Source: Torymus aiolomorphi
Taxonomy: Eukaryota > Arthropoda > Insecta > Hymenoptera > Torymidae
Assembly (NCBI GenBank): GCA_036365515.1
Contig: CM070875.1
Coordinates: 98,076,128 to 98,140,127, forward strand
Length of the DNA: 64,000 bases
Direction of reading: 5' to 3'
The first letter of the stretch is position 1, and the number at the start of each line of letters is the position of its first letter. The translations under genes were made by a program, and so were the position numbers. Shown in pieces: positions 1-12,740 of the stretch. The notes beneath the pieces are model-generated. The model saw only the letters and a program-made list of their open reading frames with translations. It did not search any database and had not been told where the DNA came from.

Positions 1-476
1 TAAAATAAATGAAATTGTGTGTGCATATATGCGTGCGCGCGTGTGTGTACATATGTACATTTATCGTCACGGTCCCAGTTTCGGATCAGGACTAATTATA
101 AGTTCCTGAAAACAAAAGGCTATTTTTGAGGTAAATATATGCAATATTTCTATAACTTACAATTAATCAATTTGGTTTAAAAAACTAAAATGTACGTTTA
201 GTCAATTAGTACTTTATTTATAAATTAATGCTTATATCATAACACAAAAAGTTCAAAAAAGTGTTAAAATAAGTGATCAGGAATTGGGCTAATCAAGTTT
301 ACGTGTATTTTAAATAAAAATCAATACCGAAGCAGACAGGTGATCAATAATAGGTTCTTCCAATTTGACACACATTTAAAAGGGAAAATCATAAATTTAT
401 CAGAAACGATGGGACCGTAACGGTATTAAACGTGAACGATGCTCTTTACCTATAATAAACAAATAAAATAAATAAA
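1..476. other. AT-rich intergenic DNA, no gene seen
   Basis: No coding signal is visible. A short GTGTGTGC/GCGCGTGTG simple-repeat patch lies at about 17-50. The first 26 bases resemble 1,069-1,095 (an AAATAAAATTGTGTGTGCG-like stretch), which puts a weak direct repeat on both sides of the foldback at 477-1,039. Confidence 0.5.
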
Positions 477-1039
477 TTTCTTTGGGAGAGGCGGACATCA
501 AACGAACCAATGTTTAGCGAATATTGTTTTTTTATTTGCCGACGTTTCGGGAGCGTTAGTATACTCCCCTCTTCAGGACTACAAGATATGTAAAAATCGT
601 AAATGTACACAACGTCATGATATTTTTTTATATAAGAAAACAAGTCGGAGAATTCCATAAAATTTTTTACCATAAACAGTTATTCAGTCATTAACATAAC
701 ATTCGACTCTGCCACACATAAATAAACACGAACTGCACCAAACTTTAAAGACAACGTTAAGAAAATTCAAAATTTTAAAAATTTTTATTAAAAAATTATT
801 GTATTTAATTAAGAATAAAATAGCGATAAAACCGTAACTTACAACCAACTTTTGAGTAATTCTCTCATAGTTGATATCGGATAAGACGAGTGTTGTCTCC
901 GATAAATCAACTAACAATGAGAGGCATGTGTGACTTATTAAACGAGGGAAACAATAGGCAATTTGGAAAAACGTCGGCAAATAAAAAAACAATATTCGCT
1001 AAACATTGGTTCGTTTGATGTCCGCCTCTCCCAAAGAAA
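477..1039. mobile_element. Foldback (MITE-like) element with 71-bp inverted arms
   Basis: The 71 bases at 477-547 reappear as a nearly exact reverse complement at 969-1,039 (both contain GAGGCGGACATCAAACGAAC, one on each strand). The roughly 420-bp interior is AT-rich and has no credible gene. Just inside the left arm (about 543-577) is a GACGTTTCGG ... CCTCTTCAGG pattern that is also present in the foldback at 2,867-3,153. A non-autonomous element is the simplest reading; no transposase is present and I could not fix a target-site duplication. Confidence 0.7.
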
Positions 1040-1305
1040 CTTAAATACCACGAACGTACTTTAACGATAAAATAAATAAAATTGTGTGTGCGTGTAATAT
1101 TGTAGTAATTGTAATATATTTTCATTTGAGTAAAACAAGGTTTTATTTTAAAAAAGAAGATAAATTATGAAATATCTGCAATAAATGTAAGTTAAATAGG
1201 CGTTCATGATAATACAACAGAATTATTTTTAGTAAAATAATAATTATAAAATTAATAATCTATGGCTGTTACTTGAACGGCATTGCGTCAAAATAAAATA
1301 AAAAT

Positions 1306-2866
1306 ATGGCTATTAATCCATTGGTTGTGGTATCATTATTATTAACAATTTTTAATCCTAACAATATCAAAATTGAGCAATCAGAAGCTAGCGAACAAGA
1401 GGTAACTTTATATCATGTTATAGAAAATATAATAAAGGATAGTGTAAATTACAATTTACTAACAGATGAAGAACATACTTTACTCTTTGAGAAAAAGTAC
1501 AGTGATATACTTCCACAAGATAGTGAAGAAGATGATGAATTACATAAAGATTATGCAGAGGTTCCTGCTTGTTTAGCAAATCAAGAAGATGTTGACTTCG
1601 AATATAAGAAAAAGGTAGTAGAGTATTGGCAAAGTGGAAAAAGTAAGCAATTATTATCCTTAAATATTGTACAGTCAAAGTATAAAAAAGTTACGTCCGA
1701 TCGTCAATTGCGACGGTGGAAATTACAAGTTGACGCAGGTATATGTATGGAATAACAACTTATGTACTTGAAAAAGTTAAAGAAGCGATAAAATCAAAAA
1801 TGACGCTGCATGATATTGATATAAAAAGACGGGCTCTCGTAAAAAAAGCAGAAATAAATATTCCATGGTTTAAAGCTTCACATAGATGGATACAAATATT
1901 CAAAAGAAAACATCACATTGTTTCACGAAAAATAACAAAATTTATTACTGTATCATCTGCAAAGAAGGCAGTAGAAGTTGAACAACTCAAAGAAAATTTT
2001 GTTAACGGTGTTGAACTTTAATTGAAGTACACGATACTCAAAACTTTTATAATTCTGATCAGAGTGGGTTCAATTTAGAGATACATAGTGGTCGCACGCT
2101 TTCTTATAAGGGGATTAAGCAAATGGAATACATCGTTCAATCGGTATCTTCTACAACACAGAGCTATACCGTCCAACCAACAATATCAGCAGAGGGAAAG
2201 CTCATGTTCTCCGTTATTTATAGTTTTGAAAGAGGCTCGTGGATAATTTGGACCTAGAGTAATGGAAACTTTATTCAAACCAGAAAATGTGTACGTAGAA
2301 GCATCAGCATCTGGCAAATTATCCAAGGAGCTGTTTCAAATTTGGATTCAAAATGTATTTTTGACTCACAGTGGGAATTCACCTGTACTGCTATTAGATT
2401 CATGGACCGGACAATCTAAAAACACTGTAAAGGAAGCTTTACCTAAAGAGACAAATCTTATATTGAAAACGATACCAGAAGGCACAACTGGTCAGATACA
2501 ACCTCTTGATGTATATGGTTTTCGATTATGGAAAAACTTTATAAGAAAATTCTCAGACATAACACTTCTTATGAATTATGATGTTAACTTACACGAGAGA
2601 AACAATGCAATCAAAATGCAATCTCTAACGCATAATTCATTTTCTTAACCAAGATTCCAAAATGCTTTTAAATACGCATGGTATAAAAGTGGATACCTAA
2701 CGGTAAAACCTCAAGACCATGCAAATCCAGTAGATTTCTGTTTCCATACTTCAGAGGAACCAATTTGCGACATATGTGGAGGAATTGCAGTCATATGATA
2801 TGCATGGTGCAAAAAGATGTTATGTTTTGAACATTTTTTCATATGTTATCATTATTGTCAGACGTA
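1306..2866 (+). pseudogene. Decayed pogo/Tigger-like DDE transposase
   Basis: Three open segments in shifted frames read as one transposase. Positions 1,306-1,755 give an acidic N-terminus and a start of DNA-binding sequence. Positions 1,743-2,021 give a CENP-B/Tc5-type helix-turn-helix (ASHRWIQIFKRKHHIVSRKI). Positions 2,045-2,650 give a DDE_1-type core with YNSDQSGF, STTQSYTVQP, LLLDSWTGQ and IPEGTTGQIQPLDV. Positions 2,770-2,855 give a C-terminal cysteine cluster (CDICGG ... CAWCKKMLC-like). Frameshifts near 1,750 and 2,030 and stops near 2,256, 2,646 and 2,796 break the frame, so no active enzyme is expected. The 3' end is interrupted by the insertion at 2,867. Confidence 0.8.
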
Positions 2867-3153
2867 ACATAGTTATTTTGACTACCCTCCATTATTTGAA
2901 TCAAATTAAAAATTGAACGATGGAAAGGGTCAACCCTCAAAATAAAACAACTTCACATTCTATCTTCCAACATTTCGCTGAACCATGTTGTCAGCCTCTT
3001 CAGGGAACTGTTTATTAACAATACAAGCAATATATGTATATTAAAAACATACGGTTATCAAGCATTTTCAAAATCAGCGAAACGTTGGAAGATAGAATGT
3101 GAAGTTGTTTTATTTTGATGGTTGACCGTTCCCATCGTTCAACTTTTAATTTG
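2867..3153. mobile_element. Foldback insertion with 13-bp target duplication, nested in the transposase relic
   Basis: The 13-mer ATTGTCAGACGTA occurs at 2,854-2,866 and again at 3,154-3,166, exactly flanking the insert. Inside, about 2,899-2,985 is reverse-complementary to about 3,074-3,155 (AACTTCACATTCTATCTTCC on one arm and its complement on the other). The first copy of the 13-mer is part of the pogo coding sequence, so this element jumped into the transposase 3' end afterwards. The length of the duplication is more like that of retroposons than of Tc1/pogo elements. It has no coding capacity. Confidence 0.7.
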
Positions 3154-3166
3154 ATTGTCAGACGTA

Positions 3167-3205
3167 CATTGAATAAAATTTGCAAATTCATTAATTTATG
3201 TAGTA

Positions 3206-3237
<32 letters not shown>

Positions 3238-3450
3238 TATTTTATTTTACGGGGAAATTCCCGTTTCTTAATACAAAATTTTCACTTATAATTTAGTAAT
3301 GATAATATTCATTGGGGTAGCGACCCAAATTTAGAACACTTTTTATTTATTTCATTTTTAATGGTAAATATGAATCAAGATAAGCACTTCAAAATTAAAA
3401 TTAAAAAAAAAAGTTTTGTTCAAGTTCTCTTAATCACTGAGAAGTAAATA
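3167..3450. other. AT-rich spacer with (TA)n microsatellite
   Basis: A (TA)n run lies at about 3,206-3,233. The rest is AT-rich with no open frame of note. Confidence 0.5.
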
Positions 3451-4320
3451 ATTAAATTAGGGGTAGCTCACCCCTTACACATGTATTTTTTTTTTTTTTG
3501 AAACTTCGAAACAGGTTTACTATAATTTTAAAAATTTTTTTACAACACATCAATTTCCAACCAAATTTGGTTTATCAAGACATTGCTCTTTCAAAATAAT
3601 GTGTGAAAAAATTACATTTATCCTTATAAAAAATAAGGGATGGTTATGCAATATTCAGCATTAAAACTGTGCCAACATATTCGACATTTTATAAGAAACA
3701 TATAGGCGTTGGTTTCATTAAAAAATTTCGACGCCATCTTGAGATATTAAAAAAAACGGTTTTTGGGGGTGAACTTTAAGGTCGGTTTTCACCCCCTAGA
3801 TGTCTTTCTCAGCAGATAAAAAGAAACACGTATCAAATATTTTTCGATACTCTAACCACTTGCAAAGTTTTATGAAAATCGGAAACGGCCACTAACAAAA
3901 AGGTGATTAATTAAATTAGGGGTAATTCACCCCGTTCATGTGTTTTTTTTAAACCTCGAAACAGGTCAACTATAATTTTTAATTTTCTTTATAACATGGC
4001 AATTTTCAACCAAATTTAGATGATTAAATCATTTTTATATCAAAAATACAAGGGAAAATATCATATTTACCCTTATAAAAAATAGGGGATGCAACCCCAG
4101 CATTAAAACTGTGCCGAAAAACTCGACTTTTCATAAGAAACAAATAGGTGTTGGTTTCATTAAAAAATTCCGATTCCATCTTGAGATATTAAAAAAAAAA
4201 ACTGTTTTTGGGGGTGAACTTTAAGGGCGGTGTTCACCCCCTAGAAATACGTGTCAAATATTTTTCGATGCTCTACCCATGTGCAAAGTTTCATGAAAAT
4301 CGGAGGCGGACACTAAGTAT
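3450..4320. repeat. Tandem duplication, two diverged copies of about 440 bp
   Basis: Copy 1 begins near 3,452 (TAAATTAGGGGTAGCTCACC) and copy 2 near 3,908 (TAAATTAGGGGTAATTCACC). The order of shared landmarks is kept: CGAAACAGGT, ACCCTTATAAAAAATA, ATTAAAACTGTGCC, AAACATATAGGCGTTGGTTTC / AAACAAATAGGTGTTGGTTTC, GTTTTTGGGGGTGAACTTTA, and ATGAAAATCGGA. The copies differ by many substitutions and small indels, so the duplication is old. No coding potential is visible. Confidence 0.75.
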
Positions 4321-4347
4321 CCTTTCATTGTGAGAAAAAAGGCGTTT

Positions 4348-4625
4348 GTACACGGAAAAGGTTTTGGTTAGGTGGCAGCGCTAATCGTGATAGTGGCGCG
4401 TTATTTATCGGTAGGTATAGTGACCGTCCTTCTTGAGAGCGCCACGCTCCCGATGCCGACAGTTACCGCGCGCGAGTTGCAAGATTGTGCGACTTGGGCG
4501 CGCAACCATCTCGCATCGGGAGCGTGGCGCTCTCAAGAAGGACTGTCACTATACGTACCAACCGATAAATAACGCGCCTCTTTCACGATTAGTGCTGCTG
4601 CCTAACCAAAATTTTTTCCGTGTAC
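4348..4625. mobile_element. Foldback element with arms of about 110 bp
   Basis: GTACACGGAAAAGGTTTTGG at 4,348 is matched by the complementary end at 4,625. The arms include CTTGAGAGCGCCACGCTCCC (left) and its complement (right, about 4,518-4,537). The loop of about 50 bp is GC-rich (CGCGCGAGTTGCAAGATTGT). The arms are interrupted by single mismatches only, so the insertion is fairly young. There is no gene inside; short open frames across it are by-products of the palindrome. Confidence 0.8.
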
Positions 4626-5559
4626 TGTGAAGTATATTGCATAGTAAAACAGAATATTATTGCCTTCACTATGCTTTTTTTGTAAAATCAATTATTATAT
4701 GTTAATAATCAATATATTCATGTACTTCAAACGACAAAACAGTTATTGTAACTCAATTATTGTACATTTAACTAAATTTTCGTTAAAGTTTACTTTATTT
4801 ATTTCGTGTAATATAATATTTCCATTTGAAATCCTTCGATATTTTAAATTTTACTATATAGTATTATCCAATAACATATTTCTAGCTATCTTTATCATAA
4901 TTTTGTGATTTGTATCACTACAAAAAAGACCGCTGCCAATTCATTGACACGTAGCTTTCTCCAAATTAATGTATCGTTCCTATATGTATAGTATATATTT
5001 TAAATAAAAAATATGTTTATTCGTTATACTTTTTTTCAATGATTTAATAATTCATTAATATTTTAAAAATTGCATATTTTTTTCTTATTATTGAAATTAG
5101 TTATTATTTGACACTTATTTTATTTAAAAAAAAGTAATATTTTAAAATATAAAATTAAAAAATTTCTATCTACCCTGAGACCAACTTACTTACATTTTCA
5201 AAATCATATATAATAACTCCATCTTTTACATTATAAATATATTATTATTCAATAATTGTGTATCTTTACTATAAATAATTGTGCACATATTATAAAAATT
5301 GAAGTTATACCTCTAATTTTAATTTTTTTAATGATCCGTTATAATTTTCGTCATCCTCTTCTTTTATTTTCAATAAAATATGGTTCATTATTGATTTTAT
5401 CATTTATTACACCATCTTAATAAAAAGAAAGCAAATAAAATATTATGTAAACACAAATATCAGTGGCAGCTAATAAAAACATTTACATAACTTTGTAACG
5501 GCAAAATGATTGTATATATAATTATATGCCCGTCATTTTTATTTTCTAGTAACATCTAC
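4626..5559. other. AT-rich intergenic DNA
   Basis: Very AT-rich sequence without recognisable genes, RNAs or sharp repeats. The open frame at 4,660-4,908 has a composition expected from low-complexity T-rich DNA. Confidence 0.5.
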
Positions 5560-6400
5560 ATAAAACCGTTCCCGAAAAATTACGATTTGAAAAGAGGGCT
5601 AAAACAGTTTTAACAGCTTTAACCTCAAATATTTCTGAAATTTATAAACTAATTCTTTTACCGTAACAATTCATGTCATAGATAATATACAAACTCAACA
5701 CCTCCATCAAATCTACATCTCCATCAAATTTCAAAGTAATTAAATTTTACTCTAGTTATTGTGCAACATAGAAAGTCGTTGCCAGAAATACCAAAATTTT
5801 ATCAAATATCTTAAAAACTAACCATATAATCTGGATGAAATTTTACATAGGTATTGCCTATATCCCATACAAAATAGTCTATAAATCTCAAACTGATACA
5901 TTAAGTTGTCATTGAAAAACTACGAGTTTGAAAAATACATAAAAAATTTTAACCTTAAATATTTCTAAAAATTATGAGACAATTCTTTTATCTGAAGGAC
6001 TTATACGATAGACATAAAAACTCTATATCTCCACAATATTTCAACATGACTAAACAATTTTTTTTTCTCTAGGTATCATGCGACAAAGAAAATGACTTTG
6101 CAAAATACGAAAATTTTAAATATCAAATATCTCAAAAAGTAATCGAACGATCTTGATGAAAATTCGCACATATATTATCTATTGTCCATCTATTACTATT
6201 GTCACACCCAAAATTGTCTATAAATTTGGAGCTGATTCATCGAACCATTCTTGAGAAATTACGATTTGAAGAAAATGTTAAAAAAATGTTAACCTCAAAT
6301 ATCTCTGAAATTTATTGACCAATCATTTAGCCCAACGAACTTAGCCGAGAGCTATCCAAAATCTACCTTTAAAAGGAATTTCAAAGCAATTAAGTCAATT
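5560..6400. repeat. Old tandem repeat, period about 340 bp, about 2.5 copies
   Basis: Corresponding landmarks recur at 5,577, 5,917 and 6,253 (AAATTACGATTTGAA-like, followed about 45-50 bp later by TTAACCTCAAATATTTCTGAAATTTAT-like sequence and an AATTCTTTTA/AATCATTTAG motif). The interleaved part (AGAAAGTCGTTGC / AGAAAATGACTTTGC) also recurs. Divergence is high. Confidence 0.55.
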
Positions 6401-6883
6401 TTAAAAAAGTAAACGTGCTTCATTCAAAACGCATTGTTTTCAGTTTTTAATTTTTTTCTCAAAAACTAGTCGACAGAATGGATTCAAATTTTTACAGATT
6501 ATTATAGCTATTTATATTCTGCATTCTCATGATTTTTTTTCAAAAAAATTGACCGTTTATTTTTGGAGTTATAAGGTTAAAAAAAAAAAATACGTTTTTG
6601 TTAATAACAAAAGAACCACAACAGCTAATATAATTTTTTTTTTGGAAATGTAGGTTTTTTATGATCTTTCGAATGCTATTTGTCCGATTCAAATACCTTA
6701 ATGTTATCATTAAAAAAACGCAAAAATGAATTTTTCGAAAATCGAAAATTCGTAATAAAACAAAAACGCATCGGCGAATCAAAAAGAGGGTTTCCTTCCT
6801 CCATTCACACAAAAAAAAAACAAAAAAATGACACCTGTCCGGTTAAAATCGATCGAATAGATCCTGAGATAAAACGGTATACA
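6401..6883. other. AT-rich DNA with A/T homopolymers
   Basis: Contains runs of A and T, for example at about 6,581-6,590 and 6,632-6,640. The open frames here have homopolymer-driven composition and I do not accept them as genes. Confidence 0.5.
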
Positions 6884-6915
6884 CGCGCGCGCGCGCGCGC
6901 ACACACACACACACA

Positions 6916-6992
<77 letters not shown>

Positions 6993-6998
6993 GCACGC
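6884..6998. repeat. (GC)n-(CA)n microsatellite
   Basis: A short CG/GC alternation (about 6,883-6,900) passes into a (CA)n tract of about 90 bp, then (ACGC)n at about 6,987-7,002. The open frames on both strands here are only the translated repeat. Confidence 0.95.
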
Positions 6999-7019
6999 AC
7001 GCATGCACATCCATACAGA

Positions 7020-8280
7020 CATTTTCTAAAATTATGTGATTCGAACTTCTATCACCTCTATTCGTGTTTCTAGAGCGATTTAACGAAACTTAAAATTTTA
7101 CTATTACAAAGCTTCCTCTAAGAGGAAGCAATATATGTAGCCAAATACCACTATATTTTATAGTACTTTTATGTGAAAATATACTATATTTTTCTCAGTG
7201 TACATTGAAGCTCAAAAAAACATCTTTAAGTTCTGAATATCAAATCTTCCGAGAAAAACTGTTAGAAAAAAAACAAAGAAAAATTATCTGCACTGACAAA
7301 TAGCATTAGTATAGTTACTATATTGCTGGTAGTAATGAAACTATTTTTTTTATAAAATAACCAATAAAATATTATTCATAAATTACAAAGAATTCGAAAG
7401 AACAGGTAAGGATTATGATGTAAGCTTATTAGGTAGCGAGGCAGGCCTAGTCCACGCGACGTACCGCGCGGAGGAGAGGCGTTGCGTCTATTCTTTCGTG
7501 TTCTATTTCTGAAAGAAAACATCTTGAGCAAATTTCGGAAAAAAATCATTTCATATGTAAAAAATGCTCAGTTTTCGATCTAAATGGTAAAAAAAATATT
7601 AAAAATATACTGTTTGAGATATAAGATGTTTTGTAGTTTTTGAAGGTGAAAATGGAAAATTTCGGAAAAACTGCCTACATCATTGGAACGCTGAGGAAAA
7701 AATACGTCGGAAACGCTTATCAAACAATTTTTTTAATTACATTTTAATATCATAAATATGAGTTGGAATTAGGACCATTTAGGGCTCGCGCACTGCGCTG
7801 GGTCAGTTGACGTGAAACGCCTCATATGTATTACTAATATAAGTTATTTCTAAAACAAAATCCCAAGAGATAGATTTCTAAACCCACTTTATGCAGAATT
7901 ATGTCATTGAAAAAAAAAAGGAAAAACAACGGGTCAACAAGTTTTCTTGGCAGCTAGTTGATAGATTTTGATAAGACAATGTATGAAATGAATTCAACGG
8001 CCTTTAGACGAGCCAACAATTCTGAAGTAAGATAGTCGATCTATTTTTCTATATTGAAAGAGTGTGCTATATTTTGACAATGTTCACCTCTCGATAAAAG
8101 AGATATGGTGAACGGTGAAACTGACACAAGCAGACGAAATTAAAAAAGAAAAATGAATATACAATAATAGTTTGGGAATTCTATAAATGATATAAAACGG
8201 CGTTTCGTCCTTAGTACTGCCTAGTGGACGCCTCAGGAAGAGCCAGATAGACCTTTCTTCGACGCAAGATGTTATAACAG
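7020..8280. other. Intergenic DNA, no gene seen
   Basis: AT-rich with a small GC-rich patch at about 7,437-7,490 (CACGCGACGTACCGCGCGGA). No conserved coding sequence, RNA gene or long repeat could be recognised. Confidence 0.45.
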
Positions 8281-8299
8281 AATGATTTTATTTAAGCAT

Positions 8300-8680
8300 A
8301 CAGACAACATTTTTTTGACCATACCCTGGCTGAAAGTACCACTTTCGCTCCCAGCTCAAAAGCGCGAATGTGGTATTTTCGGCCCAGGTATGGAGAAAAA
8401 TAGTATACGCACTACGGGAGAAAAATTGGCCAACCCACATCTCGTGTTTGCCATCCTCGCCTTCGGCTCGGGTGCCAATTTATACGAGCTGTGGACTGTC
8501 CAAGTTTTTTCTTCCCTAGATGTGTAATATACTATTTTGCCTAGCGGGCCGACTACAACTTTTGCTCCCTGCACCCGATCGCGAAGATTGAGAGCCACGG
8601 GAGAAAATAAAGAATGCCTCAGGCCGCATTTTGGTCATCCTCGCCCTCGGCTCTGGTGACAATTTATACACAATCTGATC
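8300..8680. repeat. Compound hairpin repeat (family copy 1)
   Basis: Positions 8,319-8,394 are an imperfect palindrome from CCATACCCTGGCTGAAAGTA to GGTATTTTCGGCCCAGGTAT. It is followed by a second hairpin module at 8,446-8,492 with CTCGCCTTCGGCTCGG, and by a partial repeat of both modules to about 8,680 (GCCTAGCGGGCCGA at 8,539; CTCGCCCTCGGCTC at 8,638). Both modules recur at 26,855-27,015 and 33,855-34,270, and parts at 27,425-27,766 and 48,398-48,450. Open frames crossing it on both strands are palindrome artefacts. Confidence 0.7.
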
Positions 8681-11600
8681 CATTCTTTTTTTTAAATGAC
8701 ATAATTCTGCGTAAAGTGCGGTTAGAGACCTCTCTCTTGGGTATTTGTATCAGAAATAAGTTGTATTAGTAATAGATATACTTTGTTTTATATTAATTAA
8801 ATTTACTTATTCAGCTAATTTCGGTCTCACGAGCCGTTAGGTAGAAGACCACCTTAATAAAAAAACTAGAGTTAGAGTAATTTTACCTGAGGGAAAACCG
8901 CTGTTGATCTACTGCGTTCGAATTCATAAGATACCCCTAAAACTCATAAGATACCCCTAGGCATAATATGGAAGGCCAGGAGAGACACGTTACCTAGGAA
9001 AGTTCGTTGGTACGCAATGTTCCAACTAGTCGCCTAGTACGTGCCTCGTATTTTAGAATGATAGCCGACCAACGCAATGAGATCGCCATCACCCCAAGGA
9101 GGTGATGGAGTCAGAAAAATAGCCGTTTCGCAGTGTCCCAATTATTTTGCTGATAACAGAGGATGATAAAATAATAGGTGCCTAGTGTCCCCGCTATCTC
9201 GCCAAGGTATACAAGAATAAGTAGGATATTATTTTAATTAATGGAATTATAATTATATTTAATTTATATAATAAGAATTACGTACTTCAAAACCAAAATG
9301 ATTGGTGATGTAGGCATAGTCTAGCCGTTCGATTTAAGTTCGATTCGGTCATAAGTCTATATTTTTCTTATGCTTTTTGAGAAGCTTTGACACCCATAAA
9401 CCTCCAAATCCAGAAACCACAAAACCTTATGATGCCAAAACACCAGAACTCATAAACTCGAGAACCCTATAAGCAATGAAACTCCAGAACCATAGCATAA
9501 CTTAGTTTCAAAATTTTTGTTAAAATCTTTTTAGAAAACTAAAAAAGTCATAACTACATACCAGTTTTCGCCGATTTGTTCCGAAACTACCAACGTTGAG
9601 GCTGTTTGATGAGTATTATGTTTCATTCTATGCATTGTTATACGCAAAACTTTCCAGAGAATTTAGCTGACTGTGGTGATAAGCTAGACGAAAATTTTCA
9701 CGAAAATCTGAAAGAATTAGAAGTACCAAGGCGTATCTGGTATTAATATGATGCAAAACTGCTGCTGGATGTTGACAAGAGAAACTAGGTATAAAATGAT
9801 AAATATGAACAAAAATCTATTGCATAGGTTGTTTGAGGATAAGAGAGTTCGTTACATACAGAAAAGTATGACAAAATTTTGATCAGTTTAATTCTCAGAT
9901 TCTGATGTTTCATAGGTTTTATGGGTTTTGGGATCTACGGATCTGTGCTTATGGATTTTAGTGTTTATAAATTATGGGTTTATAGAGTTTGAGTATCAAA
10001 TTGTATTAAAAATTGCAAGAAAAAGACACTTATAGCGATTCTTAGCCATAAATGGCTATTTGTGGTCTTTTTACGACTGTAAACTCGAAAATGGTGGGTG
10101 ATGGAGCTACACCGAGCGCACATCCGTGTTTAGTATGTTAAATACATAGGAATATGGTATTTGGTCTTTCGTAACAGAACTTCTTTTGTCATTCATGATA
10201 TAAAAATCTTAAGTTTTAAAGAAAGGGTAAAAATGATTATATTTTATTCGTTTTTTTTGAGCTAAAAGTTAAATATTTATTTTTTATTTAAAAATATTAC
10301 CAAGTGACCTCTAAAATTTTGTTTTGAAGTGACTGCTATAAATGATCATTTGAAAAGGGTTTTATTTTTAGTTCTTGGCGTGAAAATTGAGAATTCTGTA
10401 ATTGAGAGTCACAATAAGATTTAAAAACTGCAGTTTAACATTAAAATTTTAATGATTTATATTATTATATCTAAAAAGTTTAGCTATATCCTTAAGAAAG
10501 TTATTTTTAGACCTTAGTTTATTAAATTGGAAATAGATTGCCAAACTAAAACACTGGCCACAATAGTGTGACTAGGTTACAATTTCCTCTTCATATTCTT
10601 GTGTTAGTTATATCACGTTTTGTCACAGTATGAAAGACAAATGATCTATACCTTGAAATCCTGTTCTCCTCCATGGGATAGTCTACGTGGTGGAGAATTT
10701 AGCGTCAATACAATCTAATTACTTCAAGCAAATAATCAAGCAATTATTAAAAAAAATTGATATAATTTTATTCTTATAAATCGATTTTATTTAATTAAAA
10801 CAACTTTTAAATGTATATATCGATTTTTTCCAGAGAAGAGGCATTATGTAAAACGGATAATAAGGGTATCGAAGCAGCAATGGAATGGTGAGTTAACATA
10901 TTAAATCCTCAATTGTATTAAAGTGTATTTATTCAGGATGTTTTCGACAGTACATGACATACTGAAACGCATCCATCCTATTCATATAAAAGATCACTCA
11001 AGTAAGAAGAATTACTAACAAATCGCGGAAGTCAAAAATAAAAAATATGTCTTGATTAATTACTAAACTTAGATTTTCCAAAAAAGAGATCACTTTTAAA
11101 AATGTTTAATTATTTGAAACAGAATAAATATTTTATATATCTTACAAGCGGAGACCAAGGAGTCCGGAACTCCAACTTACATTACATCTGGTCTAAGAAC
11201 CTTTTTTTATCATAAAAAGAGGCTGTGCCAATGCGTTCTTTACATCGGGCTTTGTGTCAGAAGTTACAGCAGTTGGAAGTTTGAAATTTTAGCTATATTT
11301 TATGATTTATGGTATATTTGCACTGATGTTCGCATTTAAACATATACCCATCATTTATATGTATTAATGGACTCCCATATCATACAAAAACATAAAAAAA
11401 TATCTCTTTCAAGTAAACACAACCATATTATTTGTTGTTTTTCACTGATGAACTCAAATTTAATATTAAAATCTCATTTAAATCCAAAAATCAGCAAAAT
11501 TCTTCTTTATGGCACTTGTCAAAGACTACCTTCTCGACTTAACAAATATTTTTCTAAAATAAAAAATAAATATTTTCTTATAAAATATCTCTAAACATTT

Positions 11601-12109
11601 AATTATTCGTATCAACTTTCAATCTTAATAATATCTAAAAACTTGTTATTGTTGTTGTTATACAAAACTGTAAGTATCATAGATGCTGTAATGTTTGATT
11701 ACGTAAATAACTTCTTACCCTTGCATCATCCGTAGAATTCTTATATTCTTTATAATTTAATATTAATTGCATCGCTTATAACAGATTGTGAATAAATAAA
11801 GTACTGGTGGAGATTTATTCATTCAAGATGGTACAATTACAGCATGTTTTTCCATATCGTTCCTGTAATGAAATAATAATACACAAAGGTTTATGCCCTA
11901 CATTTTTTAATATATAATAATATAATATAGATAACTTTTGAAAAACAACTTATCTAATAACCATACTGTAACTATGACACAATATTTCCCTTATGCCTCT
12001 TATTATTTACAATGTCTTATATCGCTGCACATATATAGTTTATCACACTATTTTACTTGACTTTTCTTGGCTTTTGGTATCACTTGTCCAGAACGTTATG
12101 CACTGGTAA
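8681..12109. other. Gene-poor AT-rich region
   Basis: No gene recognised. A weakly repetitive stretch at about 9,390-9,480 (CCATAAACC / AGAACTCATAAAC-like) has a loose inverted counterpart at about 9,895-9,995 (TTTATGGG-like). The remaining sequence shows no clear tandem or inverted structure and no coding signal beyond chance open frames. Confidence 0.4.
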
Positions 12110-12740
12110 AATATATACGGGAGCGTCCGCCAGAAGCCAGCTAGCGGGCGCGTGCGACGTATTTTTCGTGCAAAACGCGCTCTGTTCAACTCGCTCATAA
12201 TCGTCTTCTGAGTCTCCCAGAAAAAACAAAAGACATATCGATAGATTTTTCCTGCTCTTTCCAATAGTGCTATGGTTTTTAATCCGAAACTCTTTCTTCT
12301 GGTCGAAAATTCGAGTTAAGAGTTCAGAGCCATTTTTCTCAAAATATATCATGTTTTTTTCAAAATGCATATCACCATTCGAAAGTACAAGTCTTAAGCT
12401 ACAAAACCCTAGATTTTCAAATTGGAGAAATGAAGGGCTCAAAAGTAACAAGATTAAAAAGACAGCGGCGAGTTGCCGCGCGAGCTCTTCGCGCTGCGCT
12501 CGGACGCGCCGCCCGCTCGGGCTTGATAAAATGAGCTCGTAATCGTATTTTGAGTCTCTCAGAAAAAAAACAAGAGACATATAGCAATAAATTTTTTCCT
12601 GCTCTATTCTTGTGGCAGCTTCCAATGCTGCTATTCTTTAGAAAATTCGAGTGGAAAGTTCAGAACCATTTTTCTTAAAGTATAACATGTTGTTCTTCAA
12701 AATGCATAGCACCATTCGAAAGTACAAGTTATAAGGGGAT
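12110..12740. repeat. Direct repeat, two copies of about 205-290 bp
   Basis: Positions 12,196-12,400 and 12,539-12,735 share TTTTCCTGCTCT, AAAATTCGAGT, GTTCAGA(A/G)CCATTTTTCT, CAAAATGCATA and CACCATTCGAAAGTACAAGT in the same order and strand. GC-rich segments before each copy (12,140-12,190; 12,475-12,530) also look related. The open frames on both strands are products of the duplication. Confidence 0.75.

Noticed and set aside
6680..7039. Open frames with poly-TH or poly-VC
   Set aside because: Direct translation of the CA microsatellite.
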